64,000 nt of DNA, from contig JAIUMU010000001.1 of the NCBI GenBank assembly GCA_022565355.1, positions 744,001 through 808,000 of the forward strand. The letters are read 5' to 3'. A program made the translations under genes and the position numbers. Position 1 is the first letter of the stretch, and the number at the start of each line of letters is the position of its first letter. Source of the stretch: Idiomarina sp. (GTDB taxonomy: Bacteria; Pseudomonadota; Gammaproteobacteria; Enterobacterales; Alteromonadaceae). The notes below the pieces were generated by a model. The model ran no database searches, had not been told where the DNA came from, and worked only from the letters and a program-made list of their open reading frames with translations. This document shows, piece after piece, positions 61,214 to 64,000 of this stretch.

Positions 61214-61837
61214 TTACTCAGCTTTTTCACCGCGGTGGCTAATCACTTTATCAATAATGCCATACTCTAGGGCTTGCGCAGAGCTCATGAAATTATCCCG
61301 ATCGGTATCATTTGCTACCCGCTCAATATCTTGCCCAGTGTGCTCTGCCAAAATACGGTTCAATTTGTCTTTAATGTACATAATTTCGCGCGCATGAATC
61401 TCGATATCTGATGCCTGCCCTTGGAAACCACCAAGAGGCTGGTGAATCATTACTCGTGAGTTAGGTAAACAGAAACGTTTCCCTTTCGCGCCGCCAGCTA
61501 ACAAGAAAGCGCCCATGCTTGCTGCTTGGCCAATACAAATGGTAGATACATCGTTACGAATAAATTGCATCGTATCGTAAATAGCCATCCCTGCTGTTAC
61601 CGAGCCGCCCGGAGAATTGATATAGAGGTAAATATCTTTTTCTGGGTTCTCTGATTCCAAAAACAGCATTTGCGCTACTATTAGATTCGCCATTTGCTCT
61701 TCAACAGGGCCCACCAAAAAAATGATGCCTTCTTTTAACAGCCGTGAGTAAATATCAAAAGAACGCTCACCTTTCGCTGTTTGCTCAATTACCATTGGCA
61801 CTAGTGCCGCCATCGGATCTGTACCTGTATTTCCCAT
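61214..61837 (-). CDS. clpP: ClpP protease subunit
   Basis: The tetradecameric serine protease core. The ATG at 61837 gives 207 residues, the length of the E. coli protein; the frame extends to a GTG at 61849. The catalytic Ser is in [11 protein letters not shown] and the His in [12 protein letters not shown], with the Asp further on (about residue 182, RDNFMS region). The AGGAG binding site directly follows the U-tract of the tig terminator. Confidence 0.97.
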   Translation of the reverse strand: MGNTGTDPMAALVPMVIEQTAKGERSFDIYSRLLKEGIIFLVGPVEEQMANLIVAQMLFLESENPEKDIYLYINSPGGSVTAGMAIYDTMQFIRNDVSTICIGQAASMGAFLLAGGAKGKRFCLPNSRVMIHQPLGGFQGQASDIEIHAREIMYIKDKLNRILAEHTGQDIERVANDTDRDNFMSSAQALEYGIIDKVISHRGEKAE

Positions 61838-61851
61838 TATCGAATTCACTC

Positions 61852-61888
61852 CTAAAAAAATGGCTCGGATGTATCCACCCGAGCCATT
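61852..61888 (-). terminator. Terminator after tig
   Basis: AATGGCTCGG (61859-61868 on the plus strand) pairs with CCGAGCCATT (61879-61888), with an inner GGAT/ATCC helix. Seven Ts follow on the minus strand, running directly into the clpP ribosome-binding site. Confidence 0.82.
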
Positions 61889-61914
61889 AAACCAATTCCT
61901 GAGAATTTCAGCAA
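61886..61914 (-). promoter_or_regulatory. Candidate clpP promoter overlapping the tig terminator
   Basis: TTGCTG (61909-61914), a 17-base spacer and TTTAAT (61886-61891) on the minus strand. The -10 overlaps the upstream arm of the tig hairpin, and the expected start (about 61879) lies at its end, so the new RNA would not contain both arms. Confidence 0.45.
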
Positions 61915-61918
61915 ACGC

Positions 61919-63223
61919 TTATTTTGCTGGTGGATTCATCACTTCGTCGAAGCTCAGCTCTTGCTCAGTGATTTTAGCTTTTTCAAGCACTAAATCAATC
62001 GCTTGATCTTCTAAAACAACATTTTCAACTTGTTGTTTTGCTTCGGCATTTTCAGCGTAATAAGCAATTACTTCTTGTGGATCTTCGTAAGCAGAAGCCG
62101 TGTTCTCGATCATATCTTTAACGCGAGCTTCATCAACCTTAAGGTCGTTGCTGCGAATCACTTGGCCTAATAACAAGCCAACTTTAACGCGCTCTTCCGC
62201 CTGCTCTGCGAACAACTCAGCAGGCAATTCCGGCATGTTTTGGCCATTGCCACCGAAACGCTGCATGGCTTGTTCGCGTAATACTTGCACTTCTTGCTGC
62301 TTCAATGCGCTAGGAACTGGCACATCGTTGTTAGCCGCTAATAAACCTTTAATTACTTGCTGCTTCACTTTATTTTTCACAGCGTTCTTCAGTTCGCGTT
62401 CCATATTCTTGCGAACTTCAGTGCGAAGAGCATCAATGCCGCCGTCGCCAATACCAAACTGTTGCGCAAACTCATCGTTCAACTCTGGTAACTTGGCTGC
62501 TTTCACGGCCTTAATCACTAAATCAAACTCAGCTGCTTTACCCTTCAGATTTTCCGCATGGTAATCTTCTGGGAAAGTTACTTCGATAGTTTTCTCAGCG
62601 CCGGCTTTCAAGCCTTTCATGCCGTCTTCAAAGCCTGGGATCATGCGGCCTTCGCCCATTTCCAGCTCAAAGTTTTCGGCCTTACCGCCTTCAAATTCTT
62701 CGCCATCAACACGGCCTAAGAAATCAAAGGTAACCTTGTCGCCATCTTTCGCGCCACGCTTTACTTCTTCATAGGTAGCGTGTTGCTTTTGCAAGGTTTC
62801 TAACATTTTCTCAAGATCAGCATCAGATACAGAAGCTACTGGTTTTTCAACGGTAACTTTATCGAGATCTTTCAATTCAACCTCAGGATAAATTTCAATT
62901 ACCGCTACGAATTCCAGATCCTTACCAGCTTCATCAACCTTCGCTTCAAAGCGCGGAGCGCCAGCTGGGTTGATTTTCTCTTGTACCAAAGCTTCGATGT
63001 AGTGGCGCTGAATTTGCTCCATTACAACGTCTTGGCGAATCGCAGGTCCGAAACGTTTCTCAACTAAGCTCACCGGCACCTTACCAGGGCGGAAGCCGTC
63101 CATGCGAACAGTACGCGAACGTTGTTTAACTTGCGCTTTTACTTCGCTATCAATTTTCTCGGCCGGAACGGTAATGTTGATCCGGCGCTCTAAACCTTCA
63201 GTTGCTTCTACAGAAACCTGCAT
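61919..63223 (-). CDS. tig: Trigger factor
   Basis: A ribosome-bound chaperone and prolyl isomerase acting on nascent chains. It has 434 residues (E. coli 432). The N-terminal ribosome-binding domain has the signature region around [17 protein letters not shown] (about 44-60). The FKBP-type isomerase domain spans about 160-245 ([18 protein letters not shown]). The helical C-terminal chaperone domain follows. GAGG stands about ten bases before the ATG. It heads the tig-clpP-clpX-lon block. Confidence 0.97.
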   Translation of the reverse strand: MQVSVEATEGLERRINITVPAEKIDSEVKAQVKQRSRTVRMDGFRPGKVPVSLVEKRFGPAIRQDVVMEQIQRHYIEALVQEKINPAGAPRFEAKVDEAGKDLEFVAVIEIYPEVELKDLDKVTVEKPVASVSDADLEKMLETLQKQHATYEEVKRGAKDGDKVTFDFLGRVDGEEFEGGKAENFELEMGEGRMIPGFEDGMKGLKAGAEKTIEVTFPEDYHAENLKGKAAEFDLVIKAVKAAKLPELNDEFAQQFGIGDGGIDALRTEVRKNMERELKNAVKNKVKQQVIKGLLAANNDVPVPSALKQQEVQVLREQAMQRFGGNGQNMPELPAELFAEQAEERVKVGLLLGQVIRSNDLKVDEARVKDMIENTASAYEDPQEVIAYYAENAEAKQQVENVVLEDQAIDLVLEKAKITEQELSFDEVMNPPAK

Positions 63224-63263
63224 TGCGTTGTTACCTCAGCATCACTAACTAGTGCATGTACGT

Positions 63264-63269
63264 ATTATC
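63264..63269 (-). promoter_or_regulatory. Candidate extended -10 of the tig promoter
   Basis: TGCGATAAT on the minus strand (GATAAT at 63264-63269 with an upstream TG) lies about 41 bases before the tig start. The -35 is poor. Confidence 0.35.
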
Positions 63270-63630
63270 GCATTCACAGCTATCTATCGAAGATAAACCA
63301 TGAGTGCGCTACTCCAGAAATCTAGGGCCTGCAAACTCGAAAAGTAACTTCACTTTTCGCGGCCTCGCGCTCTTTTTCTAAATGAACACCTGAAACAGTG
63401 CTTCATGAAAAAATGACGCAGCATTATAACGATCACAAACGCCATAGTCGAGCATAGGCGTCTAATTAATCAATACTAGCGTTGAAGTTACCATTAGCCG
63501 TGTGTTTTTGCATTAAATCCTGCACTTATTCTGCTCAAAAATGCGTCCGTTTTATTGACAATCTTTATGTAAGCAAGCAACCTAGGAAAACACTTAATAA
63601 TAATAATCCAACCTCGTTTGGGAACCTGTG
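63270..63630. other. Non-coding region between tig and the last gene
   Basis: About 360 bases with no convincing gene. It holds a perfect eight-base-pair hairpin (CGAAAAGT with ACTTTTCG, 63338-63359) and a perfect TTGACA (63555-63560) on the plus strand without a matching -10. I see no tRNA, riboswitch or repeat element here. Confidence 0.5.
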
Positions 63631-64000
63631 ATGCCAACTTCCGGAGCCGACATAAAAAATTGGCAAACTGTTGTAGATTTATTGCCTGTTGCTGTTGTAT
63701 TCGCAACGGAGAAATCTATAAATAGCACCATCATCCGCGAATATTTCGCGAACGAAACCGCCTGTAAACTCCTTGATCTGGATCGTGAGCTCGGCTTAAA
63801 AAATCAACTGAGTGCATTAAACTTCTATCCAGATACACAACTCAGCAACACCGCAAACACAGAGAGCCCCATCGATTCACCGCTCATGGCGGGCTTAACT
63901 GGCGAACCGATTAATCGGCGCGATCTGCTAGTGCATGGTTTTCCTATCAGTATTGAAACAAATCAATACTATGGTGATTCTGAATGTATCTACGCCGTAA
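63631..64000 (+). CDS. N-terminal part of an unidentified protein, possibly PAS-domain regulator
   Basis: The frame is open from an ATG at 63631 to the window edge, at least 123 residues with no stop. The start is preceded by GGGA at about nine bases. The visible sequence (LLPVAVVFATEKSINSTIIREYFANETACKLLDL read in parts, later LTGEPINRRDLLVHGFP) resembles the beginning of a PAS fold, as found in sensor kinases or GGDEF proteins, but too little is present to name it. No signal peptide or membrane helix is visible. It is divergent from tig. Confidence 0.6.
   Translation, partial: MPTSGADIKNWQTVVDLLPVAVVFATEKSINSTIIREYFANETACKLLDLDRELGLKNQLSALNFYPDTQLSNTANTESPIDSPLMAGLTGEPINRRDLLVHGFPISIETNQYYGDSECIYAV

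Noticed and set aside
63555-63560. Perfect TTGACA before the last gene
   Set aside because: No -10 hexamer is found 15-19 bases downstream (CAACCT at 17), so it is not called as a promoter.
63494-63706. 70-codon minus-strand frame near the window end
   Set aside because: It overlaps the start of the plus-strand gene at 63631 and shows no ribosome-binding site or recognisable feature.

Overview
The window is chromosomal core DNA of a gammaproteobacterium. Order and sequence of the genes (rlpA-dacA-ybeD-lipB-lipA; grpE-dnaK-dnaJ; dapB-carAB-greA; rlmE-ftsH-folP-glmM-tpiA-secG-leuU-metY-rimP-nusA-infB-rbfA-truB-rpsO-pnp-nlpI; fadI-fadJ; tig-clpP-clpX-lon-hupB-ppiD) match the ancestral gammaproteobacterial arrangement. 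Moderate base composition and details such as an FtsH beginning MSDMAKN point, by inference, to the Alteromonadales, perhaps the Idiomarinaceae. I see no phage, insertion sequence, CRISPR array or integron, and almost every gene is a housekeeping gene.

Layout. 1-4393 (+): end of rlpA, then dacA, a D-amino-acid transaminase, ybeD, lipB and lipA, closed by a strong terminator. 4553-6976 (+): secreted S9 serine peptidase of the glutamyl-endopeptidase (CGEP) type. 7048-7968 (-): unrecognised metzincin-like protein. 8011-24468 (-): the long translation/transcription/cell-envelope block from rlmE-ftsH down to pnp-nlpI, with tRNA-Leu(GAG) and initiator tRNA-fMet. 24635-24928 (+): yhbY. 24996-37349 (-): grpE-dnaK-dnaJ, an M48 lipoprotein protease, a dicarboxylate/amino-acid symporter, dapB, carAB and greA. 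37566-43654 (+): nadK, recN, bamE and an M16 peptidase. 43730-47529 (-): a small membrane protein and fadIJ. 47654-54728 (+): a six-gene MoxR/VWA/BatD operon. 54847-63223 (-): the protein quality-control block tig-clpP-clpX-lon-hupB-ppiD. 63631-64000 (+): start of an unidentified, possibly PAS-type regulator cut by the window edge.

The window is rich in proteostasis genes: trigger factor, DnaK/DnaJ/GrpE, FtsH, Lon, ClpXP, PpiD, M48, M16 and S9 peptidases. Four of these transcription units (rlmE-ftsH, dnaK, grpE, lon) carry upstream sequences that fit heat-shock sigma-32 promoters. Other readable control sites are a LexA box over the recN promoter, a FadR-type palindrome in front of fadI, tandem terminators before rimP-nusA-infB, and a clpP promoter that appears to lie inside the tig terminator. 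I chose starts by ribosome-binding site and family length; several genes use GTG or TTG (pnp, hupB, tpiA, nlpI, rimP, carA, ftsH).

I did not find a clear undescribed system. The best leads are the metzincin beside nlpI, the dacA-transaminase coupling, the clpP/tig promoter-terminator overlap, and the Bat-type operon with a degenerate metal site in its second VWA protein.
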